A stretch of DNA of 64,000 nucleotides from G020354785 sp964534745 (GTDB lineage: Bacteria; Bacteroidota; Bacteroidia; Bacteroidales; UBA10428): the NCBI GenBank assembly GCA_964534745.1, contig CAZHQW010000004.1, forward strand, positions 27,100 to 91,099, read 5' to 3'. Of the stretch, positions 1 through 7,461 are shown piece by piece; position 1 is the stretch's first letter; every line of letters begins with the position of its first letter. The notes under the pieces are model-generated. The model searched no databases, was not told the origin of the DNA, and saw only the letters and a list, made by a program, of their open reading frames with translations. Both the position numbers and the translations under genes were made by a program.

Positions 1-940
1 CCTTTGCAACACTGTTATCAGTGACAGCCACTGTTGAAGGAGGTATATATTCGGGCACAGGATAGTTACCTGTAAGTGCCAGTTCAGTTTTAGTGTTCAC
101 AATTCCCAGTCCGCCATAGAAGCAAATAACCGGCAGGTTAGCCGATACCAGGGCGTTTATTGTAAAGCTCTTAACCGTGAGGTCAAGGCTCTGATCATCA
201 AAGGATACTGCAGCCGTAGTCTGGTCAAATCCCGCAGTGTTGTTAATATTATCTGGAGTAACGGTCAGATTGAAACTTGAACTGAATTTTGTATATCCGG
301 CCATTAATGAGATGTCCAAGAAGGGAATCTTGTCAACAGCAGGTATCCACTGGCTTATGCTATGCTTCCCTCCTATCCCCCATAATCCGAGTTTACCGTA
401 ATTGCCCAGTTCCACGTTGGGGAAAAACCTGAAATTAAATTCCGTGCCCTTGATTAGACCTAATCCTATCTGAGCCATGGGGCTGAGCATTAGTCCCACT
501 CCCGTTCCCTGGGGAGTACGCAGGGATGCTACCTCGTAATTCTGAACATAATATGCCAGTTCGGGCCCCGATGTGGTTTCACCTGCAACAGTAGGTGCAA
601 CAGTTGTTCCCGATGGCATATGCACATTATCAGATAATGTAAGTTCAGCCAAATCAAATGTTTTTGCTTCTTCAGGAATAAAAGAAATATTCGTTGTCAG
701 CGTTAAATCAAAACCTAACGGTTTATGAGGCTTGGCAGTGTTATACCACCCGCCAGAGAGGCTTGTTCCCAGAGCATTAGCCCAGGGTGTAATATATGCT
801 TCAAGTAAGGTCCCCGCATCTGTCACTCCGCCAGCAAAAAACTCACCTACAGTCTTAATCTGTGCAGATAGGGATACTGTAATACTTAATAATATTACAA
901 TTAAGAAACAATTCTTGCCTGATAATTTTACCCTTTTCAT
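1..940 (-). CDS. Secreted outer-membrane-type protein, DUF6588-like (partial, 3' end off window)
   Basis: The reading frame starts with ATG at 938-940 and stays open on the minus strand to the window edge, giving about 313 residues without a stop. The first 27 residues (MKRVKLSGKNCFLIVILLSI, then TVSLSAQ) form a signal peptide ending in the S-A-Q cleavage site typical of Bacteroidota. The mature part begins with a Phe-Phe-Ala-Gly-Gly segment followed by 'GWYNTAKPHKPLGFDLTLT' and alternating hydrophobic/polar strands rich in Gly and aromatics, as in an outer-membrane beta-barrel. I recall this N-terminal pattern from the DUF6588 family of Bacteroidota, whose function is unknown. The family assignment is from memory and moderate; the secreted, beta-rich nature is visible. 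The C-terminus lies outside the window. Confidence 0.7.
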   Translation of the reverse strand, partial: MKRVKLSGKNCFLIVILLSITVSLSAQIKTVGEFFAGGVTDAGTLLEAYITPWANALGTSLSGGWYNTAKPHKPLGFDLTLTTNISFIPEEAKTFDLAELTLSDNVHMPSGTTVAPTVAGETTSGPELAYYVQNYEVASLRTPQGTGVGLMLSPMAQIGLGLIKGTEFNFRFFPNVELGNYGKLGLWGIGGKHSISQWIPAVDKIPFLDISLMAGYTKFSSSFNLTVTPDNINNTAGFDQTTAAVSFDDQSLDLTVKSFTINALVSANLPVICFYGGLGIVNTKTELALTGNYPVPEYIPPSTVAVTDNSVAK

Positions 941-1150
941 AGTTTATTGATTTGGTTAGTAATTGTCAAAATTTTTAATTTTATAATACAAATTACAAAA
1001 ATTAATTCTTAATTAACATTTCCTGATACGTAATTATTATATCAAAGTTATAAACATGAGTAATAATCTGCTAATTATCAGCACTTATATTGACAGCGAT
1101 GTAACTTAAATAAAAACAGGATAAATCTTTTTATAAAATAAATAAGATAC

Positions 1151-1158
1151 TATATTTG
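1151..1158 (+). promoter_or_regulatory. Bacteroidota -7 box for tRNA-Lys
   Basis: TATATTTG matches the Bacteroidota sigma-ABfr -7 consensus TAnnTTTG exactly and lies 18 bp before the mature 5' end of the tRNA. At the expected -33 position there is only a TTTT run around 1129-1132, one base off TTTG. Confidence 0.65.
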
Positions 1159-1176
1159 CAACGCTTTTAAAAAGCC

Positions 1177-1249
1177 GATTCTGTAGCTCAGCAGGTAGAG
1201 CACATCCCTTTTAAGGATGGGGTCCTGGGTTCGACTCCCAGCAGGATCA
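1177..1249 (+). tRNA. tRNA-Lys (anticodon TTT)
   Basis: A complete cloverleaf can be drawn by eye. The acceptor stem is GATTCTG (1177-1183) with CAGGATC (1242-1248), including one T-G pair. The D stem is GCTC/GAGC, the anticodon stem is CATCC/GGATG (1203-1207 with 1215-1219), and the loop CTTTTAA carries anticodon TTT at 1210-1212. The T arm is CTGGG-TTCGACT-CCCAG (1225-1241) and the discriminator base is A1249. The CCA end is not encoded. Anticodon TTT reads AAA and AAG lysine codons. A good -7 box lies just upstream and a GC-rich repeat cluster just downstream. Confidence 0.97.
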
Positions 1250-1250
1250 C

Positions 1251-1305
1251 AAAAGGGGGACAGCGCCCTGGGGACTGTACCCGAATGGGGGCTGTCCCCT
1301 TTTTT
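1251..1305 (+). terminator. GC-rich inverted repeat with T tract after tRNA-Lys
   Basis: AAAAGGGGGACAGC at 1251-1264 pairs with GCTGTCCCCTTTT at 1291-1303, one extra G in the left arm, and the right arm runs into six T. The spacing and T tract suit a rho-independent terminator for the tRNA. The arms are also members of the REP-like repeat family annotated separately, so the terminator role is an inference. Confidence 0.55.
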
Positions 1306-1389
1306 GGGGGCTGTCTCTTTTTTTTATTATATTGCGTCAAAACTGGTATTGTAATGTTATTGAAAATATGGGCGCTGTCCCTCTTTTTA
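1251..1389 (+). repeat. REP-like repeat cluster, four copies around a GGGGCTGTCCC core
   Basis: One copy in inverted orientation (1251-1268) and three direct copies (1287-1305, 1306-1323 and 1370-1389) share a run of G, then CTGTC, then C/T-rich sequence ending in a T tract. Copy 4 (core GGGCGCTGTCC) is identical over that core to the reverse complement of copy 1. It lies inside the signal-peptide codons of the downstream GH43 gene. The look is that of repetitive extragenic palindromes, which in other genomes are mobilised by RAYT (TnpA-REP) transposases; no such gene is present here. Family membership is inferred; the repetition itself is directly visible. Confidence 0.6.
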
Positions 1390-2937
1390 CTTCTGCTGGC
1401 ATGTGTTCAGCCATTTGCCCAGAACTGGATTCCTGACCTCGGAAACGGTAAATATAAGAACCCCGTGATCTATGCAGATTATTCCGATCCTGATGTCATC
1501 ATGGCAGATAACAGTTTCTATATGGTGGCATCAAGCTTTAACTGTATGCCAGGCATACCGGTACTGAAATCAGGGGACCTGGTGAACTGGACAATAATAG
1601 GCCATGTTTATGACAGCCTTCCGTTCGAAAAATACAACAAATCCGCACACGGCCAGGGTTCATGGGCCCCGTCAGTACGTTACCACAACGGGTTTTTCTA
1701 TGTGTATTTCTGTACCCCTCATGAGGGCCTTTTTATGGCCAAAGCAAAAGATCCCGCGGGCCCCTGGGAACTGAACCATATTGTTGATGTTGAGATGTGG
1801 GAGGATCCCTGTCCCTTATGGGACGATGACAGCAGCGCCTATATTGTCAGGAGCAAGCTGGGAGGTGATATCCTGTATCTGCACCGCATGAGCGAAGACG
1901 GAATGAAGCTGCTGGATAACGGCACCGTAATATTCCATAATGAAGATGAGCATCCTATAATTGAAGGTCCCAAATTCCTGAAAAGAGAAGGCTATTATTA
2001 TATTTTTGCACCTGCGGGGGGAGTTAGGCAGGGATGGCAGACCGTATTGCGATCTGAAAATATTTACGGGCCCTATGAGTCAAAAGTGGTTTTGCATAAG
2101 GGCAGCACCAACATCAACGGACCCCACCAGGGAGGTATTGTCAGCACAAAATCCGGTGAGTGGTGGTTTCTGCATTTTCAGGACATGAGAGCCTATGGCC
2201 GCATTGTCCATTTGCAGCCTGTAAGGTGGGAAGACGGCTGGCCCCTCATGGGTGTTGATATTGACGGTGACAGCATAGGTGAACCTGTTTCAGAATACAC
2301 CAAGCCTCTTACAGACCGCCAGTACGAAATTGCAGTGCCCCTGACAACAGATGAATTTAATGCCGGCGCACCCGGACTGCAATGGCAATGGCATGCCAAT
2401 CCCAGCAAGAGCTGGTACTCCATGTCGGATAATCCGGGCTGTCTCAGGCTTTATGCCGTGCAAAACTTATCACAGGAGGGCAACCTTTGGTTTGCGCCAA
2501 ACCTGCTGCTGCAAAAGTTTCCCGCCCCTACCTTTGAGGTTACTGCAAGGATTATCTTCAATCCCGGCAGCCATCGTGAAAAAGGAGGAATTGCAATAAT
2601 GGGGAAGGAATGGGCCTTTATTGCCCTTGAAAAAGCGGAACACGGCATGCAGCTCGTAATGTACAGGGGCGAGTATAACAGGCATAATAACATCTCACAG
2701 AAAATGGATTCCATAGACATACAGAATAATAGCTGCTACCTGAAGATTAAGGTCGACACAAATGCCCTTTGTACATTCTTATACAGTCAGGATAACATTA
2801 ACTTCACCCCTCTGGGAAAGGAATTCCCTGCCAGTGAGGGAATATGGATTGGTGCCAAAATAGGATTGTTCTGCATAAATCCCAATATCACTGAAAGCAA
2901 AGGATATGCCGATTTCGACTGGTTCAGGTTTGAATAA
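1354..2937 (+). CDS. Glycoside hydrolase family 43 (beta-xylosidase / arabinofuranosidase type)
   Basis: A secreted five-bladed beta-propeller hydrolase expected to remove xylose or arabinose from plant-type hemicellulose. The three GH43 catalytic acids are visible: base Asp45 in SDPDV, pKa-modulating Asp151 in WEDPCPLWDDD, and acid Glu204 in IIEGPKF. The propeller is followed by a C-terminal concanavalin-A-like domain (about residues 330-527), the usual two-domain layout of beta-xylosidases. I chose ATG 1354 because the 23 residues encoded upstream (from 1285) come from the REP-like repeats, whereas MLLKIWALSLFLLLL starts a normal signal peptide. The peptide holds both an Ala-Gln type I site (after A22) and an L-L-A-C lipobox (C17), so it may be soluble or a lipoprotein. 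No SusC/SusD pair accompanies it, so the exact substrate is not determined. Confidence 0.88.
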   Translation: MLLKIWALSLFLLLLACVQPFAQNWIPDLGNGKYKNPVIYADYSDPDVIMADNSFYMVASSFNCMPGIPVLKSGDLVNWTIIGHVYDSLPFEKYNKSAHGQGSWAPSVRYHNGFFYVYFCTPHEGLFMAKAKDPAGPWELNHIVDVEMWEDPCPLWDDDSSAYIVRSKLGGDILYLHRMSEDGMKLLDNGTVIFHNEDEHPIIEGPKFLKREGYYYIFAPAGGVRQGWQTVLRSENIYGPYESKVVLHKGSTNINGPHQGGIVSTKSGEWWFLHFQDMRAYGRIVHLQPVRWEDGWPLMGVDIDGDSIGEPVSEYTKPLTDRQYEIAVPLTTDEFNAGAPGLQWQWHANPSKSWYSMSDNPGCLRLYAVQNLSQEGNLWFAPNLLLQKFPAPTFEVTARIIFNPGSHREKGGIAIMGKEWAFIALEKAEHGMQLVMYRGEYNRHNNISQKMDSIDIQNNSCYLKIKVDTNALCTFLYSQDNINFTPLGKEFPASEGIWIGAKIGLFCINPNITESKGYADFDWFRFE

Positions 2938-3018
2938 TAATACTCCACTGCAATATTATATTTTACTTTTTTTATTACTTTTAGCCCTTTTAAAATTTAC
3001 ATTAATTCCCTGGACATA

Positions 3019-5175
3019 ATGACTTCACATATCACCAAAAAAATGACAGGCATCATTTGCCTTGCACTTTTTCTTAATGCCTGGAATGTAAAAGGACAAA
3101 CCTATTATTTGCATCACAATACTCCTTTCAAATATATGGCAGCTATGGAAGAGCCTGATTCCAACTGGTATATGCCCGGTTTTGACGACTCTTCATGGCC
3201 CCAGGATACGGGCCTGGTCGGATTCGGATATGATAACCAGGATGTAACCATTGATAACAGCGCCGCCTCCCTTTACCTGAGATACAGGTTCAATGTTACA
3301 GACAAATCCAGGGTTGAGGAAATTAACATCTCCTGTAACTATGACGACGGCTACGTGGCATACCTTAACGGGAAAAAAGTAATAAGCGTTAATGTAAGCG
3401 ATACTGTTGATGCTCCTGCCTACAACGATGTTACAGTAAGGTCACATGAACAGGAATTCCAGCAATTCCCCGTACTGGGCTATTATTTTAACCAGCCCCG
3501 GCTCGATTCGCTCCTCGTGGACGGACAGAACACCTTTGCCGTACATGTGCTTAATGATACCATAGGCGGTTCGGACCTTTTTTTCATGACTTATATGTAT
3601 AACATCACAGGCATATACTTTAACCTATACAGCAATGCCTTCAGATACAAAAGGCAGGTCAGCCTCGATTCGACCCTGTTCCCTATAGTTATCATAAATA
3701 CAGATGAATTTGGTTTACCTTATAAGAACATAAGAAGAAAAGCATATATGGATATTATTGATAACGGGCCCGGCAAGTACAATAAGCCCTCCGACACGGC
3801 CAATGTGTATTCGGGGGATGTATCAATTGAAGTAAGGGGTGAATCGTCAGCCGAATTCCAGAAACGTTCATACAGGTTCGAAACCATTATCTCTATAGAT
3901 ACGCTGGAAATAGATACTAATGTAGTGCTTCTGGGTATGCCTGCGGATGATGACTGGATATTGCTGGGGCCTTTTCATGACAAGGCACAGTTCCGTAACA
4001 GCATGATTTTCGATCTCGGCCGCAGGCTCGGCAGTTACCAGGTGCGCAGCAAATACTGCGAATTGATTATGAACGGTGAGTTTGTCGGTCTCTATTGCCT
4101 GTGCGAAAATATAAAAAGGCATCCGCAAAGGGTTAATATTGCAAGGCTTCGTGAAACGGAGATCTCGGGCATAGATGTGACGGGAGGTTATATAATGAGA
4201 CTGGACAAAGACTATAGCGGTGTGCAGATAGTATACCCCAAGGCAGATAATATACAGCCCGAGCAAACTGAATATATCTATTCATTCCTGGATACGTTTG
4301 CGGCCGTTCTTTACAGCAACTATTTTACAGATCCCGACTCGGGAATCAGGAAATATATGAGCGACACATCCCTGGTGGATTACCTGGTGATGAATGAGAT
4401 TACCAAGAATGCCGACGCATACCTGTTCAGCACATACTTTTATAAGGACAGGGCCGATATAGACAACAGGATAAAATTCGGCCCCCTGTGGGACTATGAC
4501 CTGGCTTTCGGAAATACAACATTCCAGGAAGGTAATTTAACATACGGATGGCAGTTTGATTTCAATAACCGCCTGCCTGTGACCCGTATTCTTCAGGATG
4601 TTGCCGTTGTAGATCTGTTCAGGGACCGCTGGCATGAACTGAGGCAGGGCATGCTGCATACCGACTCGATTTTTGCACTTATTGACTCCATTGTAGACTA
4701 TATACATGAGCCTGTCCAGCGTAATTATGAAGTATGGCCGGTCATAGACAAACCCTTGTTTTTTCCTAACTATGTATCAGAAACCTATGAAGAAGAAATA
4801 CTTAATATCAAAAACTGGCTTACCGACCGACTGCAGTGGATAGACGAGAATATTGACGATTTGTATTATCCTGTGGATATTTATAGCAGTTCAAACAATA
4901 AAGCAGCGGCAGAATATATGGGGTTTGAGGCATATCCAAATCCCTTCTCCGGTGAATTATCACTTTGCTTTAATAGTTCATACTCGGGTGATCTGAAAAT
5001 CCAGTTCCGCAATCTTCTCGGGCAGATGAATCTCGAAATTATCACACCCATAACACAGGGTTACAGGGAAATAAAACTTGATAGCCGTATCGCGGATATA
5101 CCTCCGGGAGTATATATAATAAGCGTCACATTGAACTCCAGGATAATCGGCATAAAGAAACTTTTAAAGAAATAA
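3019..5175 (+). CDS. CotH-kinase-like secreted protein with T9SS sorting domain
   Basis: A 718-residue exported protein. It has a signal peptide (about residues 1-26), then a beta-rich galactose-binding-like segment (about 30-200) that contains DDSSWPQ and NYDDGYVAYLNGKKV. A CotH kinase-type domain follows (about 215-600) with VEVRGESSA-like (around residue 270), LLGPFHDKAQFRNSM and GPLWDYDLAFGN (around 490) motifs. A type A Por sorting domain starting at AYPNPFSGE (about 638) closes the protein. CotH proteins are atypical kinases that phosphorylate secreted proteins, as in Bacillus spore coats; activity here is inferred. The C-terminal domain predicts T9SS export and surface attachment. A hairpin at 5195-5230 follows the stop. 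Start at 3019 is the first ATG; 3043 is an alternative. Confidence 0.85.
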   Translation: MTSHITKKMTGIICLALFLNAWNVKGQTYYLHHNTPFKYMAAMEEPDSNWYMPGFDDSSWPQDTGLVGFGYDNQDVTIDNSAASLYLRYRFNVTDKSRVEEINISCNYDDGYVAYLNGKKVISVNVSDTVDAPAYNDVTVRSHEQEFQQFPVLGYYFNQPRLDSLLVDGQNTFAVHVLNDTIGGSDLFFMTYMYNITGIYFNLYSNAFRYKRQVSLDSTLFPIVIINTDEFGLPYKNIRRKAYMDIIDNGPGKYNKPSDTANVYSGDVSIEVRGESSAEFQKRSYRFETIISIDTLEIDTNVVLLGMPADDDWILLGPFHDKAQFRNSMIFDLGRRLGSYQVRSKYCELIMNGEFVGLYCLCENIKRHPQRVNIARLRETEISGIDVTGGYIMRLDKDYSGVQIVYPKADNIQPEQTEYIYSFLDTFAAVLYSNYFTDPDSGIRKYMSDTSLVDYLVMNEITKNADAYLFSTYFYKDRADIDNRIKFGPLWDYDLAFGNTTFQEGNLTYGWQFDFNNRLPVTRILQDVAVVDLFRDRWHELRQGMLHTDSIFALIDSIVDYIHEPVQRNYEVWPVIDKPLFFPNYVSETYEEEILNIKNWLTDRLQWIDENIDDLYYPVDIYSSSNNKAAAEYMGFEAYPNPFSGELSLCFNSSYSGDLKIQFRNLLGQMNLEIITPITQGYREIKLDSRIADIPPGVYIISVTLNSRIIGIKKLLKK

Positions 5176-5194
5176 ATTATTCAGTCCGTATAAT

Positions 5195-5230
5195 ACATCC
5201 GAAGTCCGATTTTCGGCTTCAGGCGGATGT
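5195..5230 (+). terminator. Hairpin downstream of the CotH-like gene
   Basis: ACATCCG (5195-5201) pairs with CGGATGT (5224-5230). Inside it AAG and CCGA pair with TCGG and CTT around a TTT loop. The stem lies 20 bp after the CotH-like stop codon, but the following T run is short, so termination efficiency is uncertain. Confidence 0.5.
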
Positions 5231-5270
5231 TTAAGTTATTCCTGCCGGTGATAAACAATACTGTAATAAA

Positions 5271-5307
5271 TGATGTAAATCATACTGGTCTGATGATGTA
5301 TATCACC
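5271..5307 (+). promoter_or_regulatory. Pair of Fnr-type operators upstream of a 72-aa gene
   Basis: Two TGAT-N4-ATCA dyads occur 23 bp apart: TGATGTAAATCA at 5271-5282 and TGATGTATATCA at 5294-5305. The second, extended to GATGATGTATATCACC (5292-5307), matches 14 of 16 positions of the perfect palindrome at 7279-7294, beside the Crp/Fnr gene. TGAT half-sites are those recognised by Fnr/DNR-type members of the Crp family. They lie 69-103 bp before the ATG at 5374. Binding is inferred. Confidence 0.55.
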
Positions 5308-5373
5308 CTTTAATACTTGACTTCTAGGTGTTTTTTATAGTAGTTTTATTCTTTGAAAACAAACTGCACTACT

Positions 5374-5592
5374 ATGGAATCAATCGTTCAAACCCCAGCT
5401 CAGAAGCTTAAAAAAAACAAATGCTTTTCAGGAGACGAACTGGAAAGTTTGGGAATATTTCCGACAAACCTGCAGTGCTTCACTTTTTACCATTATGTGC
5501 TGTATCAGAAAGAGAACAAAAGAATAATTCTTAAACCTCTGCCCCACAATCTGTTCAAGGTAATCAGAGTATATGATTTTATAAGCGCCTGA
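5374..5592 (+). CDS. Hypothetical protein, 72 aa
   Basis: I do not recognise this small protein. It begins MESIVQTPAQKLKKNKCFSG at ATG 5374; a frame-extended TTG start at 5353 would add seven residues and is less likely. The product is soluble and basic in its N-terminal third, with aromatic residues in QCFTFYHYVLY and two cysteines about 20 residues apart. It has no signal peptide or membrane span. It is flanked upstream by two Fnr-type dyads, suggesting control by the Crp/Fnr regulator encoded at 6529-7206, and downstream by the sulfoxide reductase gene with its own promoter box. Coding status rests on the open frame, its position in a gene-sized gap and the operators, so confidence is moderate. 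Confidence 0.55.
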   Translation: MESIVQTPAQKLKKNKCFSGDELESLGIFPTNLQCFTFYHYVLYQKENKRIILKPLPHNLFKVIRVYDFISA

Positions 5593-5635
5593 TACTTTTC
5601 ACACAAGCTCTCATTTATTTTATTCATTTAAAGCA

Positions 5636-5643
5636 TATCTTTG
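5636..5643 (+). promoter_or_regulatory. -7 box of the fRMsr gene
   Basis: TATCTTTG fits TAnnTTTG exactly and ends only 6 bp before the ATG at 5650. A transcript starting at the usual distance would have almost no leader. This also argues against the upstream TTG start at 5641, which overlaps the box. Confidence 0.45.
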
Positions 5644-5649
5644 CTTTAT

Positions 5650-6108
5650 ATGAATAAAAAGTCCAACAGGTACCTGAGAATATACCAGCAAATCAAAAAA
5701 ATCTTCAAGAACACGGATGATTTAACAGCCCGCATGGCAACAATAAATGCCCTGCTGTATCACAAGATGCCCGGCTTCTTCTGGGCAGGTTTTTATTTGC
5801 TAAAAGAAGGAAGGCTGGTCGCAGGTCCTTACCAGGGTCCCCTGGCATGCACAGAGCTTGAAAAAAATAAGGGTGTGTGCTGGGCTGCAATTAATTCGGG
5901 AAAAACAATCATAGTGCCGGATGTAAACAAATTTGAGGGACATATTGCATGCAGCAGGCTTTCAAATTCCGAAATTGCTGTCCCTGTAAAAAATATGATT
6001 AATGAAGTGAAAGGAGTACTCGATATTGACAGTAAAAAGTTAAACAACTTTGACGGTACTGATTCTATAGAGCTGGAAAAGATTGTTGGTCTGCTTTATA
6101 ATGTTTAG
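5650..6108 (+). CDS. msrC: Free methionine-(R)-sulfoxide reductase, GAF-domain type
   Basis: A 152-residue single GAF-domain enzyme that reduces free methionine-R-sulfoxide, repairing oxidative damage in the cytoplasm with thioredoxin as reductant. The family signature is present: GPYQGPLAC (Cys67), GVCWAA (Cys77), then IVPDV, GHIACSRLSNSE (Cys101) and LDIDS. The three cysteines occupy the catalytic/resolving positions of the E. coli enzyme (YebR). The length is normal for the family. The start is set at ATG 5650 because the TTG at 5641 lies inside the probable promoter box. Its place beside a Crp/Fnr regulator and response regulators fits a redox-stress context, though nothing shows direct co-regulation. 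Confidence 0.9.
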   Translation: MNKKSNRYLRIYQQIKKIFKNTDDLTARMATINALLYHKMPGFFWAGFYLLKEGRLVAGPYQGPLACTELEKNKGVCWAAINSGKTIIVPDVNKFEGHIACSRLSNSEIAVPVKNMINEVKGVLDIDSKKLNNFDGTDSIELEKIVGLLYNV

Positions 6109-6130
6109 ATAATACAGGCGGATGCTCCAA

Positions 6131-6502
6131 TCACTTTTTGATAAAAGCTTCAAGCATATTCATAATCTTCTGCACTGAGTATGGCTTGGTCAGCAACTGA
6201 TCAAAACCCACGTCTTTATAATTATCGAAGAATATCTTTGGATTATGTGCCGTGAGCGCCACAATAGGTATGTTATTTTTGGGAGGTACCATCATTCGCC
6301 TTATATGCCTCGTTGCTTCAATACCATTCATCACAGGCATTTCGATATCCATCAGTATCAGGTTAATATCATCATTTGTCATCAGTGACTCGATAGCTAT
6401 CTTGCCATTCTCAGCTTCGAGATGTTCGTGGCCCAGATCCTCAACTATTTCTGATAACAATAACCTGTTTGTAAAAATATCGTCCGTTATTAGGATTTTC
6501 AT
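6131..6502 (-). CDS. Stand-alone receiver-domain response regulator (CheY-like)
   Basis: A 123-residue protein made of one REC domain and nothing else. The acidic pair is Asp7-Asp8, the phospho-acceptor is Asp52 in LMDIEMPVMNG, the switch Thr is Thr84 (ALTAH), and the conserved Lys is Lys106 in TKPYS. Such proteins act by phosphorelay or protein contact, not by DNA binding. The most similar receiver in the window by eye is the C-terminal receiver of the large hybrid kinase (VIMDIKMPVMNG). The gene starts 26 bp after the Crp/Fnr gene stop and is transcribed the same way, so the two probably form an operon. Confidence 0.9.
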   Translation of the reverse strand: MKILITDDIFTNRLLLSEIVEDLGHEHLEAENGKIAIESLMTNDDINLILMDIEMPVMNGIEATRHIRRMMVPPKNNIPIVALTAHNPKIFFDNYKDVGFDQLLTKPYSVQKIMNMLEAFIKK

Positions 6503-6528
6503 TTTTTGCCAGTATTAATTATTAATAT

Positions 6529-7206
6529 TCAGCCCAACTGACTGAGGGTTTTGATTATATTTATACTGTTTATTGTAACCCTGGCACCCTCCAGATTTAT
6601 TATCTTATCATGTTTAAACTCAGCCAGGGTCCTTATAAAGCTCTCCTTGGTCGTACCCGCCAGTTCTGCAAGTTCCTTCCTGGTAAAAGGGAATTCGAAT
6701 TCATCGCTTTTATACAGTATTTCCGAGAAATACAATATGACATCTGCAATACGGCCAGGCAGCTGTTTATGGGACTGACTCATTAGCCTTTCAAAGATGA
6801 ACAGTCCGTCATTACTGATAAGGCTTATGATCTTTAGTGTAAACTCCCCGTTAGTCTTAAGTACCTTATTAAAAACATCGATATCAATAAAACATATTTC
6901 CGACGGATGAATTGCTGAAGCCGAATACTGGTGCATATCTCCACCGTAAATGGACATAAGCCCCAGAAAATCGTCAGGCATAGCTATTCTCAGAATTATA
7001 TACTTGTTGTTCCTTCCTTCCTTGAATATTTTAATCAGTCCGGACTTAACAAACATTATGTGGGATGTGCGGGTATTCTGCCTGAATATAACTTCCTTTT
7101 TATCATATTTCACAACATTGCTATGTTGCAAAATTTCTTCAACCTCTTCCTCACCGAGACAACTGCTAAACGGTATTACATAACCTTTATCACTAATTAC
7201 GACCAT
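6529..7206 (-). CDS. Crp/Fnr family transcriptional regulator
   Basis: A 225-residue regulator with an N-terminal cyclic-nucleotide-binding-type beta-roll (about residues 20-125), a dimerisation helix (about 128-155) and a C-terminal winged helix-turn-helix (about 165-222). The probable recognition helix includes TTKESFIRTL, where the E-S-x-x-R arrangement resembles Fnr-type helices that read TGAT half-sites. Only two cysteines are present (in SSCLG and EICFI), so a four-Cys Fe-S cluster of the E. coli Fnr type is unlikely and the signal is unknown. A perfect dyad of the expected type lies 68 bp or more upstream, between this gene and the divergent receiver gene, suggesting autoregulation. 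Confidence 0.9.
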   Translation of the reverse strand: MVVISDKGYVIPFSSCLGEEEVEEILQHSNVVKYDKKEVIFRQNTRTSHIMFVKSGLIKIFKEGRNNKYIILRIAMPDDFLGLMSIYGGDMHQYSASAIHPSEICFIDIDVFNKVLKTNGEFTLKIISLISNDGLFIFERLMSQSHKQLPGRIADVILYFSEILYKSDEFEFPFTRKELAELAGTTKESFIRTLAEFKHDKIINLEGARVTINSINIIKTLSQLG

Positions 7207-7273
7207 AATGATATATCTAATAACTTTAAATAAATATAATAAAAATTGTTGACTGATTAAAATATTTAATTAA

Positions 7274-7299
7274 AAAAAGGTGATATATATCACCTTTTT
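7274..7299. promoter_or_regulatory. Perfect 26-bp Fnr-type palindrome between divergent genes
   Basis: The core GGTGATATATATCACC (7279-7294) is flanked by five A on the left and five T on the right, making a perfect dyad of 26 bp centred at 7286.5. It contains TGAT-N4-ATCA, the Fnr/DNR half-site arrangement. It sits in the 255-bp region between the crp/fnr gene (minus) and a receiver gene (plus), as an autoregulatory operator would. Because the genes diverge away from it, a terminator role is unlikely. Confidence 0.7.
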
Positions 7300-7461
7300 C
7301 AGTGCATTCCCCTGTATTGAGCCAGAATATGGCTAAGGGGCCAGATTATTTGCCAATATTTACTATGGCTTTGCCAATTATATAATATTTTTATATGTAT
7401 TTGGTTTTATATATTAAATTTTTTATAACTTTAATATAACATAATTGAGGGGCTGAAAGTA

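Noticed and set aside
1285..1353. Upstream extension of the GH43 frame
   Set aside because: The added residues are translated from the REP-like repeats and precede a good signal peptide at ATG 1354.
1177..5175. Genomic island integrated at tRNA-Lys
   Set aside because: No integrase and no repeated tRNA 3' end were found in the window; only REP-like repeats lie beside the tRNA.
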